This document shows, one piece after another, positions 47,235 to 56,027 of a DNA stretch of 64,000 bases. Under the pieces are notes generated by a model, which was not told the DNA's origin, did no database searches, and saw only the letters and a program-made list of their open reading frames with translations. Source of the stretch: Geomesophilobacter sediminis (GTDB lineage Bacteria; Desulfobacterota; Desulfuromonadia; Geobacterales; Geobacteraceae); NCBI RefSeq assembly GCF_016458275.1, contig NZ_JAEMHM010000009.1, positions 124,001 through 188,000 on the forward strand, read 5' to 3'. The translations under genes were made by a program, and so were the position numbers. Position 1 is the stretch's first letter. Each line of letters starts with the position of its first letter.

Positions 47235-47861
47235 ATGTCTCCTCCTCCCGTCACCGTTACCAAAGAAAAGGTGCTCGACGCCGCCCTGCAGATCGTGCGG
47301 GAGGCCGGGTACGCCGCCCTCACCGCGCGCGCCGTCGCCGCCCGGCTCGGCTGTTCCGTCGCCCCGATCTACCGCGTCTGCGGATCGATGGAGCAGCTCG
47401 CCACCGAAGTACTGGAAAAGATCCGCCAGCTCCTGGCGGGATACACCGCCCGCAGCTATACCGCGATGCCCTTCCGAAACGCCGGCGTCGGGATGGTCCT
47501 TTTCGCCCGCGACGAGCCCAACCTGTACCTCGCCCTGTTCGGCGAGCGGCACCACTTCAAAGGGGTGATCCAGGAGTTTTGCGCGGCGATGGCGGCGACG
47601 GTAGCCGAAGATCCCACCTTCGCCCCGCTCGGCGCCGCGGCCCGGCAGGAGCTGCTTGAGGAGATGTGGACCTACTCCCATGGGCTGGCCATGTTCGTGG
47701 TCACCGGAATGGTTGCCGACGTGAGCGAGGCAGCGATCAACCGCCGGATGGGAAGGATCGGCTTTGCCGTCATCACCGCCGCCTTCGGGGGCGATACCGG
47801 ATGGGCCTGCGGCGGGCCGGACTGCGCCGGGGAGGAGATGGGAGGAGGGAAAACGACATGA
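47235..47861 (+). CDS. TetR-family transcriptional regulator
   Basis: 208 residues. The N-terminal HTH (about 10-55) reads VLDAALQIVREAGYAALTAR then VAARLGCSVAPIYRVCGSME, typical of TetR. The C-terminal ligand domain is Met- and Phe-rich. It overlaps the next gene by four bases (ATGA at 47858), so it is the first gene of an operon with two flavodoxin-like reductases and probably represses it in response to an electrophile or aromatic compound. A palindrome lies at 47173-47186. The ribosome site is weak (CGGAG). Confidence 0.9.
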   Translation: MSPPPVTVTKEKVLDAALQIVREAGYAALTARAVAARLGCSVAPIYRVCGSMEQLATEVLEKIRQLLAGYTARSYTAMPFRNAGVGMVLFARDEPNLYLALFGERHHFKGVIQEFCAAMAATVAEDPTFAPLGAAARQELLEEMWTYSHGLAMFVVTGMVADVSEAAINRRMGRIGFAVITAAFGGDTGWACGGPDCAGEEMGGGKTT

Positions 47862-48406
47862 ACGTCATGATCGTCAACGGGAACCCGGATCCCGATTCGG
47901 GCTTCGACGCGCGGCTTTCCCGGCTGGCCGAGTCGGCGCGCGCCCGGGGGGACCGGGTGCAGGAATTCACCTTGAGGGAGCTCAGCATCGCCCAATGCGT
48001 CGGCTGCTTCGGCTGCTGGGTGAAGACGCCGGGGATCTGCGTCTTCCGGGACGACCAGGAGAACATCCTGCGGGGCTACGTCGCCGCCGACCTCGTGGTC
48101 ATGGCCTCCCCCCTGATCATGGGATTCACCTCGGCCCTGCTCAAGCGCTGCACCGACCGGATCATCCCGGTACTTCTCCCCTTCATCGACACCTCGACCG
48201 GCGAATGCCGGCATTTCCTGCGCTACGGCAAGGCCCCGCTTTTGGCCGTCGTTTATGCCCCCGAACCGGACACCGACCCCGAAGACGTCGAGATAGCCGC
48301 CAACCTGTGGCAACGCCTGGCCCGTAACGCCGGCAGCCGGATTGCCTGCTTCCGCTCCCTCGAGCAACCCCTGGAGGAGGTGTGGAATGAACTTGACCGC
48401 GATTAA
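47858..48406 (+). CDS. NADPH-dependent FMN reductase-like flavoprotein
   Basis: 182 residues starting MNVMIVNGNPDPDSGFDARL, a flavodoxin-type FMN-binding loop. The following IAQCVGCFGCWVKTPGICVF is the cysteine-containing motif of a common NAD(P)H:FMN oxidoreductase group, and the MASPLIMGFTSALLKRCTDR helix completes the fold. Cytoplasmic. It is translationally coupled to the TetR gene and overlaps the next flavoprotein gene by 20 nt. The substrate is unknown, perhaps quinone or nitro compounds. Confidence 0.88.
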   Translation: MNVMIVNGNPDPDSGFDARLSRLAESARARGDRVQEFTLRELSIAQCVGCFGCWVKTPGICVFRDDQENILRGYVAADLVVMASPLIMGFTSALLKRCTDRIIPVLLPFIDTSTGECRHFLRYGKAPLLAVVYAPEPDTDPEDVEIAANLWQRLARNAGSRIACFRSLEQPLEEVWNELDRD

Positions 48407-49052
48407 CGGTTCCCCCCGCGGGGCCAAAAGCAACACCGCCATCCTGCTGCAGCACTTCCTGGCCGGCTTTGCCGGGAGCAACGGCCACAGCCATCGTCTG
48501 ATCCACCTCAAAACCGAGGGGGGAGCGGACCTGGCTGCCGACTGTTTCGACGGGTCCGATGTCGTCCTGCTCGGCTTCCCGCTCTACGCCGACGCCATGC
48601 CCGGCATCGTGAAGGAACTCATCGAGCGCTGGGGCAGGTACCGGGGAGCCGGCAACCACCCGATCCTGATCTTCCTGGTGCAGTCGGGCTTCCCGGAGGG
48701 GTCCCATACCCGGAACCTGGTGCCGTACCTCGAAAAGCTCAGCCGCCGGCTGGGGTGCGACTACCGCGGGACCATCAGGAAGGGGGGCGTGGAAGGGATC
48801 CGGGTGCAGCCTTCCTTCATGACCCGGAGGCTTTTTGACCGGATGCGTCAGCTGGGCGCCGGCTTCGGCCGCTGGAGAACCCTCGACGACGGCCTCCTCG
48901 AAGAACTCGCCGGGGCGGAATCGCAGAACCGTTTCGGGCGGCTCACGGTCAACAAGATGAGCGAACTTTTGTTCTGGAATCCCGCCCTGAAAAGAAACGG
49001 CGCGTACGAACTTCGCCATGCAAAGCCGTACGCGCCGCAAGAATCGCCCTAG
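48387..49052 (+). CDS. Flavodoxin-fold NAD(P)H-dependent oxidoreductase
   Basis: 221 residues starting MNLTAINGSPRGAKSNTAIL, a clear flavodoxin-like NGSPR phosphate loop, followed by VVLLGFPLYADAMPGIVKEL. GGAGGAGG sits inside the previous gene, six bases before the ATG at 48387. It is the third gene of the TetR operon and may work with the first reductase as a pair. No CxxC motif is present, unlike its neighbour. Confidence 0.85.
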   Translation: MNLTAINGSPRGAKSNTAILLQHFLAGFAGSNGHSHRLIHLKTEGGADLAADCFDGSDVVLLGFPLYADAMPGIVKELIERWGRYRGAGNHPILIFLVQSGFPEGSHTRNLVPYLEKLSRRLGCDYRGTIRKGGVEGIRVQPSFMTRRLFDRMRQLGAGFGRWRTLDDGLLEELAGAESQNRFGRLTVNKMSELLFWNPALKRNGAYELRHAKPYAPQESP

Positions 49053-49126
49053 CGCCGGGAAGTCCGGGGGGCGGCAAACCACGCCCCGTCCTTCCCGCGC
49101 CGGCTCCTCATCGCTCTGCCGTGTCG

Positions 49127-49915
49127 CTACCGCTCCTGCGGGGTGAAAAGCGCCAAGATCGCCCCCTGCGGGTCCTCGATGATGGCGAAACGCCCGATCC
49201 CCGGGATGTCGGCCGGCGCCTTGAGCACTTTTCCCTGCGCGTCGATCACCTTCCTGGCGGCGGCGTCACAGTCCCAGGTCAGATAGTAAACCAGCCACGC
49301 CGGTGACGGTTCCGGGCAGTCCGGGGGAAATCCCATCAGGCCACCGACCCCCTCCACCCCTTCTTGGCCGAAGATGGTGTAGGGGATGGGGCCTCCTTCC
49401 AGCCGCTGGGTGGTCCATCCGAAGAGCCCGGCGTAGAAGCGCGCCGCGTCCTCGGGGTCGCGGACCATCAACTCGCTCCAGCAGCGGGTCCCCTCCTCCC
49501 CGACCAGGGTGGCGCCGACGTGATCCCGGGGTTGCCAGAGGTGGAAGACCGCCCCCTGGGGGTCGCGGATGATGGCCATGCGGCCGTGGCTGAAGACATC
49601 GAAGGGCGGGGCGAGGATGGTCCCCCCCAACTCCTGCGCCTTGCCGGTCACAAGGTCCGCATCGGCAACCGCTACGTAGCTTTGCCAGCGCGGGCGTCCG
49701 CCCCCGTTGAGTTCCTCCTCCGGCATCCCGTACAGGGCTGCCACATCCTCCCCCTGCAGTTGGGCCATGGTGTAGGTCATCCCCGGCCCGACTTCGTTAT
49801 CCACGAATTTCCACCCGAAAACGGCCGCATAGAACTGTTTTGCCCCCTGCGGGTCGGTTGTGGCCAGATCGGTCCAGCAAAACGTGCCGGGCGCGTGAGT
49901 CGTAATCTTGGGCAT
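49127..49915 (-). CDS. VOC (glyoxalase/bleomycin-resistance) protein with two domains
   Basis: 262 residues made of two tandem VOC modules, each beginning with a CWTDL/CWSELMVRDP segment followed by a FYAxxFGW helix (QFYAAVFGWKF, RFYAGLFGWTT) and ending IxDPQGAxxxLxxP (AIIRDPQGAVFHLWQP, AIIEDPQGAILALFTP). VOC proteins bind a metal and act as isomerases, dioxygenases or binding proteins. The substrate is unknown. GGAGGCACTTC precedes the ATG. It is convergent with the flavoprotein operon. Confidence 0.92.
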   Translation of the reverse strand: MPKITTHAPGTFCWTDLATTDPQGAKQFYAAVFGWKFVDNEVGPGMTYTMAQLQGEDVAALYGMPEEELNGGGRPRWQSYVAVADADLVTGKAQELGGTILAPPFDVFSHGRMAIIRDPQGAVFHLWQPRDHVGATLVGEEGTRCWSELMVRDPEDAARFYAGLFGWTTQRLEGGPIPYTIFGQEGVEGVGGLMGFPPDCPEPSPAWLVYYLTWDCDAAARKVIDAQGKVLKAPADIPGIGRFAIIEDPQGAILALFTPQER

Positions 49916-50069
49916 GAAGTGCCTCCTCTTCCATTTGGAGCAGCGGCTCGCAGCCGCCGGCTCTCATGGTGGCAACGCTCTCTTTCGCTTAATGGGAAAG
50001 AGCGTTGCGTCCGGAGCGGGAGTTTTCACCACGCGGTGGCCGGCAGGTGCCGCAGGCACCGGGCAGCGA

Positions 50070-50492
50070 TCACAGCGGCCCGCTCGATGCCGTGTCGCGG
50101 CGCAGATACGCCGCGAGGGCCTTGTCCATCTTCATGAAGTGGTTCTTCAACCAGTCGCTCATCATCCGAATCGACTGAACCACCATCATAATGCTCGCGC
50201 CCTCCGCCGCGTAGCGCCCTTCCAGACGCTGTACCTCGCGATAAAACCAGTCATGCTGCATCTTGTGCTGCGGGTAGCCGGGATAGCCGCGTTCGCGCTG
50301 CAGTTTTTCCTCATCCCGGAAATGTTTTCTGACATAGCGCTTGAGAAACCAGAGCAACCGCGCTATCTCCTCCTGCCCTCGCAACTCTTTGCTCGCCTGG
50401 AGCAGGTCGTCGATCTTGCGTAACAGATCCCGATGCTGGTTGTCGATCTCTTCGATGCCGGTCTCGAGGTCTTCCCGCAACTCCGTGTGCAT
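50070..50492 (-). CDS. Bacteriohaemerythrin
   Basis: 140 residues with complete di-iron ligands: IEEIDNQHRDLLRKID, RKHFRDEEKLQ, HKMQHDWFYREV and LKNHFMKMDKAL. Cytoplasmic O2- or NO-binding protein. It differs clearly from the copy at 28548 and lacks the acidic C-terminus. TGGAGCC precedes the ATG. The gene appears monocistronic. Confidence 0.94.
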   Translation of the reverse strand: MHTELREDLETGIEEIDNQHRDLLRKIDDLLQASKELRGQEEIARLLWFLKRYVRKHFRDEEKLQRERGYPGYPQHKMQHDWFYREVQRLEGRYAAEGASIMMVVQSIRMMSDWLKNHFMKMDKALAAYLRRDTASSGPL

Positions 50493-50825
50493 GGTTGGCT
50501 CCAGTTATTCCAATATCGGGCACCAATGAAATGCCCCCTTTGTGATAATCGAGCCTTACGCTCTTCTCTTTTTACTACGCCCGTGCGCTGCCAGTGTCAA
50601 CAGGCTTGGCCACGATTGACAGCGCGCCGCTCCGGCAGCCGCTCCCTGCCAACTCCATCGCCATGGCAGCTGACGACGGCGATCCCCCCGCACCTTCACT
50701 CCCCTTGCCGAGCCTTCCGGCTCCCGCACTTCCCGTTGAAATGCGGTCAGTCCGGCCTATGATTTAATAAATTTTTTCAAATACACCTCTTTTCGTCGGA
50801 TCCCTCATCCGCCCCGGAGCCACCC
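50493..50825. other. Intergenic region between divergent genes
   Basis: 333 bp with no gene or repeat. AT-rich stretches near 50530-50580 and 50758-50800 probably contain the promoters of the haemerythrin and hydrolase genes. Confidence 0.4.
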
Positions 50826-51929
50826 ATGAAAGCCCTGGAAGCAAGCCATCCCCGGCCAGTGAACACGGCGCCGCAAACGCGGCGCGCTCGCTGGATGATC
50901 AAGCCCTTGATCCTTTTAGCCGCCCTGATCCTGTTCCCCGTTGCCGTGGGAGCCCTCTATCAGTACGTCCTGACCGCGCGTGACTTGTACCGGTACACCC
51001 CACCGGGACGCCTGGTCGAGGTGAACGGCCACCGGCTGCACCTGCTTGTCACCGGGCCGGCCGGAAAGGGGAGCGGGCCGACCGTGGTCCTGGAAACGGG
51101 GCTCGGTGGGATCGCCTGGTGCTGGTCCTGGATCCAACCCGAGGTGGCCAAGTTCGCCCGGGTGGTTTCGTACGACCGCCCCGGGCTCGGTTGGAGCGAT
51201 CCCGACGGCGCCCCCTTCACCCCGGCACATTATGCCGTCAACCTGCACACCGCGCTTGCCGCGGCAGGAATCCCCGGCCCCTACCTCCTGGTAGGGCACT
51301 CGATGGGGGGGCTGCTGGTGCGGGTTTTCAACGATCTCTATCCCAACGAGGTGGCCGGAATGGTCCTCATCGAGCCGTGCCACCCGGAGCAGTCCCAGTG
51401 CAACCCTTTCGTCCGGCAGGCGACCGAGGCGCACATGAAGGGGCTCAAGATCCGGCAGATCCTGACCTACATCGGCTACGAGCGCGGATTCGGTGATTAT
51501 TTCGACCAAAATGCGAAGGGGATGCCCAGGCAGGGGCTGGAGCAGGCGCGGACCGTGCTTTCCCTGTACCGCCACGTCAAATGGACCAACAGCGAGGCGT
51601 CGATGTGGGACGATCTCTGCGCCTACGTCCGTAATACCCGCGGCCTCGGGGACAAGCCGCTTCTCGTCGTGACCGGCGATCAGGGGCTCCCCCCCGGCTT
51701 CCTCGACCTCGAGGCGGATCTGACCCGGCTTTCCTCGCGGGGCGGGCTGCGCCTGATCCGGGGCGCAACGCACCTGAACCTGATCGGGGAGCGGGAGAAC
51801 GCCCTGCAGGTGGTGCAGGCGATTCGCGACGTGTACCAGCAGGCAACGGTGGTGGGCCGGCAGCTGCCGCGATCCCCGGAACGGCACCCGCTTCCGGCGC
51901 TCAGAATATCGGTTCAAGGACACAACTGA
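50826..51929 (+). CDS. Membrane-anchored alpha/beta hydrolase
   Basis: 367 residues. An N-terminal TM helix (LILLAALILFPVAVGALYQY, about 28-47) anchors a hydrolase domain with VLETGLGGIAWCW as oxyanion region, RPGLGWSDPD, the nucleophile elbow LVGHSMGGLLV and a C-terminal His in RGATHLNLIG. Substrate unknown; likely an esterase or lipase of the periplasmic face. GGAG precedes the ATG. A strong bidirectional terminator follows. Confidence 0.9.
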   Translation: MKALEASHPRPVNTAPQTRRARWMIKPLILLAALILFPVAVGALYQYVLTARDLYRYTPPGRLVEVNGHRLHLLVTGPAGKGSGPTVVLETGLGGIAWCWSWIQPEVAKFARVVSYDRPGLGWSDPDGAPFTPAHYAVNLHTALAAAGIPGPYLLVGHSMGGLLVRVFNDLYPNEVAGMVLIEPCHPEQSQCNPFVRQATEAHMKGLKIRQILTYIGYERGFGDYFDQNAKGMPRQGLEQARTVLSLYRHVKWTNSEASMWDDLCAYVRNTRGLGDKPLLVVTGDQGLPPGFLDLEADLTRLSSRGGLRLIRGATHLNLIGERENALQVVQAIRDVYQQATVVGRQLPRSPERHPLPALRISVQGHN

Positions 51930-51948
51930 TCTGACGGCGTCCCCACCG

Positions 51949-51992
51949 AAAAAGAGCCGGTTGCCCCAGAGGCAACCGGCTCTTTTCTTTTT
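51949..51992. terminator. Bidirectional terminator
   Basis: AAGAGCCGGTTGCC / GGCAACCGGCTCTT hairpin with loop CCAGA and a T-rich tail, between convergent genes. Confidence 0.93.
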
Positions 51993-52010
51993 TAGGCACT
52001 CAGCACCTCC

Positions 52011-52598
52011 CTAGGAGGTACCCGCCTTGAAGATCCCCCACACTGCGAGATCGGCCAACGCAAAGCTCGCGGTCCCGCTGGCGCCGACCACGGCGCTCGG
52101 GCCGGCGAGCCACGTGCGGCTGCCGGCGTCGTAGCGGGAGGCGGTCACCGTCGTGCCGGCCAGGGCGCTCCCCACGTCGACCGTGACCGACGCCGCGGGA
52201 ATCGCGGTTTGCGCGGTCGCAACCGAAAGATCCAGATAGCAGACGAAGCCGGACGGTACCGAGCTCTGGGCCGCGGTCGGCAAGGTAGTCGGGTCGACCG
52301 AAAAGCTGACGGTGCTCGGGAGCTCTCCGGACAGTGCCGTACGCGAGCCGTCCACCAGCAGGGACCGGCTGGCGAGCGTGATCACCGCCTGAGCCGGAGC
52401 GGCAACCGGCACCGGGGTCGACGCGGTGTACCCCCAGGAGTCGGTCGCCACGACGCCGCTTTTGACCGACACCGCGCTGCTGGAACCCGGATCGGTCCCT
52501 CCGCCGTAGTCATATCCGTCCCTCCGATTGCCGCAGCCGGCTCCCGCCAGCGCGACCAGCGCCAGCAAAACCAAGGCAAAACGCCTGTTCCTCTTCAT
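52011..52598 (-). CDS. Lipoprotein of unknown function
   Basis: 195 residues. Signal peptide with lipobox (LLALVALAGAGC, Cys about 21), then a Gly/Ser-rich spacer and a beta-rich, Thr/Ala/Val-rich domain. The C-terminus (GTASFALADLAVWGIFKAG) looks like a beta-sandwich end found in other surface proteins. GGAGGAGAG precedes the ATG at 52598. The upstream beta-barrel gene ends 32 nt before it, so the two are likely one operon. Confidence 0.78.
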   Translation of the reverse strand: MKRNRRFALVLLALVALAGAGCGNRRDGYDYGGGTDPGSSSAVSVKSGVVATDSWGYTASTPVPVAAPAQAVITLASRSLLVDGSRTALSGELPSTVSFSVDPTTLPTAAQSSVPSGFVCYLDLSVATAQTAIPAASVTVDVGSALAGTTVTASRYDAGSRTWLAGPSAVVGASGTASFALADLAVWGIFKAGTS

Positions 52599-52630
52599 GG
52601 GTAGCTCTCCTCCACCGGTATGCTGCCGGA

Positions 52631-53320
52631 TCAAAACCGCAACCGAAGGCCGACGGTCGCGTTGTGGCTCGCCAGGCGGAATTCGGTCGAGTTGGGCCAG
52701 TCCTTGCGCATGCTGGCGCGGGTGGTGGCAAAGTAACGATAGCCGAGGTCAACCGAGAGGAGCCGGTTGAGGGCGACTTCGATTCCGGTTCCCAGCTGGT
52801 AGGCGATGACGTTGTCGTCATCTTCGCTGAAGATGTGGTTGTTAATGACCCCCTGCGTGGCGTCCACCCCCCTGGTGGTCCCCAGGCTCACGTTCGCGAA
52901 GCCGAGCCCGCCGCCGAGGTACGGAGTGATGGGGCTGTTGGTGTGCAGGTCGTAAAAGCCGTTGATCAGCATGGCGAAGGCGCCGACCCGCCCGTCCGTG
53001 TTCACGTACCTGGTCCCGTAGCTGCTGTCGGTGACGGAGGTGATTCCCCCCTCCTTGTAAGACATCTCCCCTTCCAGCCGGAAAGTCCCGAAATCATAGC
53101 CGAGGGTACCGCCGATGTTTTCCCCCGGATCGAACTGCACCTGGGCGCTTTTCGCCGCAACCGGGTTGAACTCGGTGATGGAGACCGTGGCATCGTTGGG
53201 GGCGCTGGTGCCGGCAAAAAACGAGACGTAGGCTCCCCCTGCCGGTGGGAAGGCAAAGGCAGCGGTGGGAAGGACCAAAGAAAAAGGCGTGGCAAGGGCA
53301 AGCAGATATTTGAGCTTCAT
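52631..53320 (-). CDS. Outer-membrane beta-barrel protein
   Basis: 229 residues with a signal peptide (cut near AFAFPPAG) and alternating amphipathic strands (NIGGTLGYDFGTFRLEGEMS, ITPYLGGGLGFANV, LLSVDLGYRYFATT) ending in a terminal Phe, as in OmpW/OmpA-like eight-stranded barrels. The loop lengths and GYRYF motif resemble surface-antigen-type barrels (porin-like OMP_b-brl). It is followed by a lipoprotein gene in the same operon. The role is unknown. Confidence 0.82.
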   Translation of the reverse strand: MKLKYLLALATPFSLVLPTAAFAFPPAGGAYVSFFAGTSAPNDATVSITEFNPVAAKSAQVQFDPGENIGGTLGYDFGTFRLEGEMSYKEGGITSVTDSSYGTRYVNTDGRVGAFAMLINGFYDLHTNSPITPYLGGGLGFANVSLGTTRGVDATQGVINNHIFSEDDDNVIAYQLGTGIEVALNRLLSVDLGYRYFATTRASMRKDWPNSTEFRLASHNATVGLRLRF

Positions 53321-53795
53321 ATCGATTTTTTCCTCTGTGATGGGTAACCGACGGGCGGCCGGCCGATCCGGCCCCGAAAAGCGTGCGCATTATAGTGCCG
53401 GGGGGGGCCCAAGGGAAGGTTTTTATCTGGAGTTTCAGCACATTAGACGCACCCCCATTGAAGAAATGTTTTCCAGGCCGGAGACGGCCTGGGGCAAGGT
53501 GGTGCGCTTTTGAGTGCTCCGGCGGACCGCGTCGGGTCCGGAAGCCGGCGAAACCGTCATATCACCGCGGTGATGTCGAAATCCTTTACACCCTTTTTGA
53601 ACTGCTTCGAACCGAGCAACTTTAACCATCTAGCATCATGAAGCTTTAACCCTGGGGCATCTGCAGCGCTCCAACCGCGGCAGCGGGGCGCTCGGTGAAA
53701 TCACCGAAATACCAAGAAACCCTCTGCTGCCGCCGCCAGCGTCGGAGAACTTTACAGACCTGGGCTCGCCGCCCCCGCACCAGTCTCATAACCGT
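53321..53795. other. Intergenic region without a clear gene
   Basis: About 475 bp between divergent genes. Short ORFs here have no ribosome sites and unusual composition. TGGGGCATCTGCAGC near 53652 has GG and GC 10 nt apart but a poor -12 box. Otherwise nothing recognisable. Confidence 0.35.
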
Positions 53796-53905
53796 GCGAA
53801 ACTCCGACACTACGATGTTTGGTACGCAAAGTGCTAGATGGGTACCGACGCCATCTTTGCCCGGCAGCGATGCCAGGAGAGATCCGTCGACCACCAAATT
53901 AGCCC
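53796..53905 (+). promoter_or_regulatory. GEMM (c-di-GMP-I)-like structured leader of the PEP-CTERM gene
   Basis: GCGAAACTCC (53796-53805) and GGTACGCAAAG (53821-53831) resemble the two conserved aptamer segments GCAAACC and GGGACGCAAAGCC, with a possible P1b stem CCGACA/TGTTTGG between them and a stem AGATGG/CCATCT after them, then TTTGCCCGGCAGC. Several positions differ from the consensus. Alternative stem GGTAC/GTACC would sequester the CGCAAAG segment. Low to moderate confidence. Confidence 0.35.
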
Positions 53906-53944
53906 GGTTACGCCCATAGGGCCAGAACCGAAAAGGGGCACCCG

Positions 53945-54688
53945 ATGAACGCAAACCGGATGAGTAGCAGGCTTTGGACGGCAGTTCTCGTCATCACGGC
54001 AGTGATCTGCACCACGCAGGGTGCCTTCGCCACCACTATCAGCGCCACGTGGACCGGATGGGGTGGCGCCGTTTTGTCGGACGGTCATCGCTACGGCTAT
54101 GCCAATGGTCAGATCAACCCCACCCCCAATGGCGGCCCGGGATGGGTCGGTTTGGGCGGTGACCAGTTTTACACCGCGAGCAGCGTCCCCTTTGCCGACA
54201 AGAACGGGAATTTCGATGGATGGTGCGTCGACATCCACCACTGGCTGGCCACCGACAGCAACTTCGTGGTCGGCGACAAGAACGACCTGGTAAACGTCTT
54301 TTCCCAGGACCGGGTCCACGATCTCCTTGCCCTGGCGAATGAACGGTACGCCACCCTGCACTCGCAGCAGGATTCCGCGGCTTTCCAGCAGGCGGTGTGG
54401 GCGATCATGTTCGGCACCAAGGCGTCGGGAGCCTACACCCTCCAGAGCACCGGTTTTTGGGCCGCTTCCGACAACTCCGGGTACGGCGAGGCCAACCAGT
54501 GGCTGCAGGATCTCAACAGCGCCGCCCTGACCGGCAACTTCGATCTCACCTATCTTTATCTGAACCCCGCCGGGACCTCGCAGGCCATGGTCGTCTTCAC
54601 CCCGGCGACGGTACCGGAGCCTGCCACCTTCCTCCTGTTTGGCGCCGGCCTGGCCGGTGTCGCCTTGTGGCGGCGCAAACGGCAGTAA
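53945..54688 (+). CDS. PEP-CTERM sorted extracellular protein
   Basis: 247 residues: signal peptide (cut near AFATT), a secreted domain with WCVDIHHW and AVWAIMFGTK segments seen in Thioester/choice-of-anchor-type PEP-CTERM proteins, and a classical C-terminal sorting signal (VPEPATFLLFGAGLAG followed by VALWRRKRQ). Exosortase would cut at the PEP motif and release or anchor the protein at the surface. No exosortase or prsK/prsR gene is in the window. GGGGCACCCG precedes the ATG. A terminator follows. Confidence 0.9.
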   Translation: MNANRMSSRLWTAVLVITAVICTTQGAFATTISATWTGWGGAVLSDGHRYGYANGQINPTPNGGPGWVGLGGDQFYTASSVPFADKNGNFDGWCVDIHHWLATDSNFVVGDKNDLVNVFSQDRVHDLLALANERYATLHSQQDSAAFQQAVWAIMFGTKASGAYTLQSTGFWAASDNSGYGEANQWLQDLNSAALTGNFDLTYLYLNPAGTSQAMVVFTPATVPEPATFLLFGAGLAGVALWRRKRQ

Positions 54689-54709
54689 AGTTTTCCGACA
54701 CCGGCAACG

Positions 54710-54743
54710 AAAAAGGCTTTCGGAACTCCGAAAGCCTTTTTTA
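54710..54743 (+). terminator. Rho-independent terminator
   Basis: AAAAAGGCTTTCGG / CCGAAAGCCTTTTTT hairpin after the PEP-CTERM gene. Confidence 0.93.
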
Positions 54744-55043
54744 TCACCGCCGCGCAACCTAGAACCCATTTTGGCACCGGTTCCTGATTGCCCGGGCCTT
54801 GGTGCGAAAAATGGCAACCGCGCGGGGCGTTGAAACCATAAACGCTTTTTGATTTGACATCCCCCGTGCCGATACCGTATACAAAGTCACCCGCATCAGC
54901 CTCATTTCCGGTCGGTCCCTCTGAATTTCCCGGTTGGTCTGTCAACGTTGATCCCCACCCCGGTTCATTGGTCCTCTGTCCTGGCCTCCCCTGCTGCCCG
55001 AATGAGCCCCGCTGCGGGGCAATCCAATCCCTAAGAGAGTGCG
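54744..55043. other. Intergenic region before the ATPase gene
   Basis: No gene visible. A small GCCCCGCTGCGGGGC hairpin lies near 55004-55020, just before the ATPase gene. TTTGAT/TATACA-like promoter boxes occur near 54850-54885. Confidence 0.4.
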
Positions 55044-55934
55044 ATGATCAATCTTAAACCCGAAGTTGTCGCCCAGCTCGAGCGCGTGCTGGGTTCCGTC
55101 GAAATGCTCCTCCCCCGGGCGATCAAGCCGATCGACTGGTCCACCTGCCATGCCGCGAACTGGCGCCGGCATTCGTTTTCCGGCTACCTCGAGCCGGTCA
55201 AGGTCACCGACAATACGCGGCTCGAAGAACTCCTGGGGGTTGAGAAGCAAAAGGAGATCATGGTGAGCAACACCCGACAGTTCCTGAAGGGGCTGCCGGC
55301 GAACAACGCGCTGCTGTGGGGCTCCCGCGGCACCGGAAAATCCTCCCTGGTCAAGGCGCTTTTGAACAAGTTCGCCTGCGAGGGGCTGCGCGTGATCCAG
55401 GTCGAAAAAGAGGATCTCATCTATCTCTCCGAGATCTTCAGCTCCGTCGAGGATCAACCATACCGGTTCATCCTCCTGTGCGACGACCTCACCTTCGAGA
55501 TCGGGGAACTGAGCTACAAGATGCTCAAGAGCGCCCTGGACGGTTCGGTCTACTCCGCACCGGAAAACGTGCTGATCTACGTCACGTCGAACCGGCGCCA
55601 CCTCCTTCCGGAGTACGAGTCGGACAAGATCGGCGGCAAGTTCGTGAACGGTGAGTTGCAGCAGAGCGAGGCGATGGAGGAGAAGGTCTCCCTCTCCGAC
55701 CGTTTCGGCCTGTGGGTCGCGTTCCATGTCTTCAGCCAGGACCGCTACCTGGATGCAGTGCGGCTTTGCGTGGAGCGGGAGGCGAAAAAGCGCGGGGTCG
55801 AGATCCCCTGGTCCAAGGACCTGGAGCTGGACGCGATCCAGTGGTCCCACGACAAGAGCAAGCGCTGCGGCCGGACCGCCTTCCAGTTTTCCAAGAACTG
55901 GGTCGGCCGCTACCTTCTGGCCCAGGCGGCATAA
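55044..55934 (+). CDS. DUF815-family AAA ATPase
   Basis: 296 residues. Walker A is LLWGSRGTGKSSLVK (near 90-104), Walker B is FILLCDDLTFE, with sensor-like IYVTSNRRHLLPE and an arginine-rich end (KRCGRTAFQFSKNWVGRYL). This is the typical DUF815 order, in which a small AAA module has no known partner. Cytoplasmic. The ribosome site is weak (AGAGAG). A strong terminator follows, so the gene is monocistronic. The biological role is unknown. Confidence 0.9.
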   Translation: MINLKPEVVAQLERVLGSVEMLLPRAIKPIDWSTCHAANWRRHSFSGYLEPVKVTDNTRLEELLGVEKQKEIMVSNTRQFLKGLPANNALLWGSRGTGKSSLVKALLNKFACEGLRVIQVEKEDLIYLSEIFSSVEDQPYRFILLCDDLTFEIGELSYKMLKSALDGSVYSAPENVLIYVTSNRRHLLPEYESDKIGGKFVNGELQQSEAMEEKVSLSDRFGLWVAFHVFSQDRYLDAVRLCVEREAKKRGVEIPWSKDLELDAIQWSHDKSKRCGRTAFQFSKNWVGRYLLAQAA

Positions 55935-55958
55935 CCATCCGCACCATCCCTGACGCAC

Positions 55959-55994
55959 GAAGGGCTGGCAGCTTCGCTGTCAGCCCTTCTTTTT
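55959..55994 (+). terminator. Rho-independent terminator
   Basis: GAAGGGCTGGCAGC-TTCG-CTGTCAGCCCTTC hairpin followed by TTTTTT, directly after the ATPase gene. Confidence 0.94.
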
Positions 55995-56027
55995 TCCTCG
56001 ACCTTCCAAGCAGCGGACACCCTCCCC

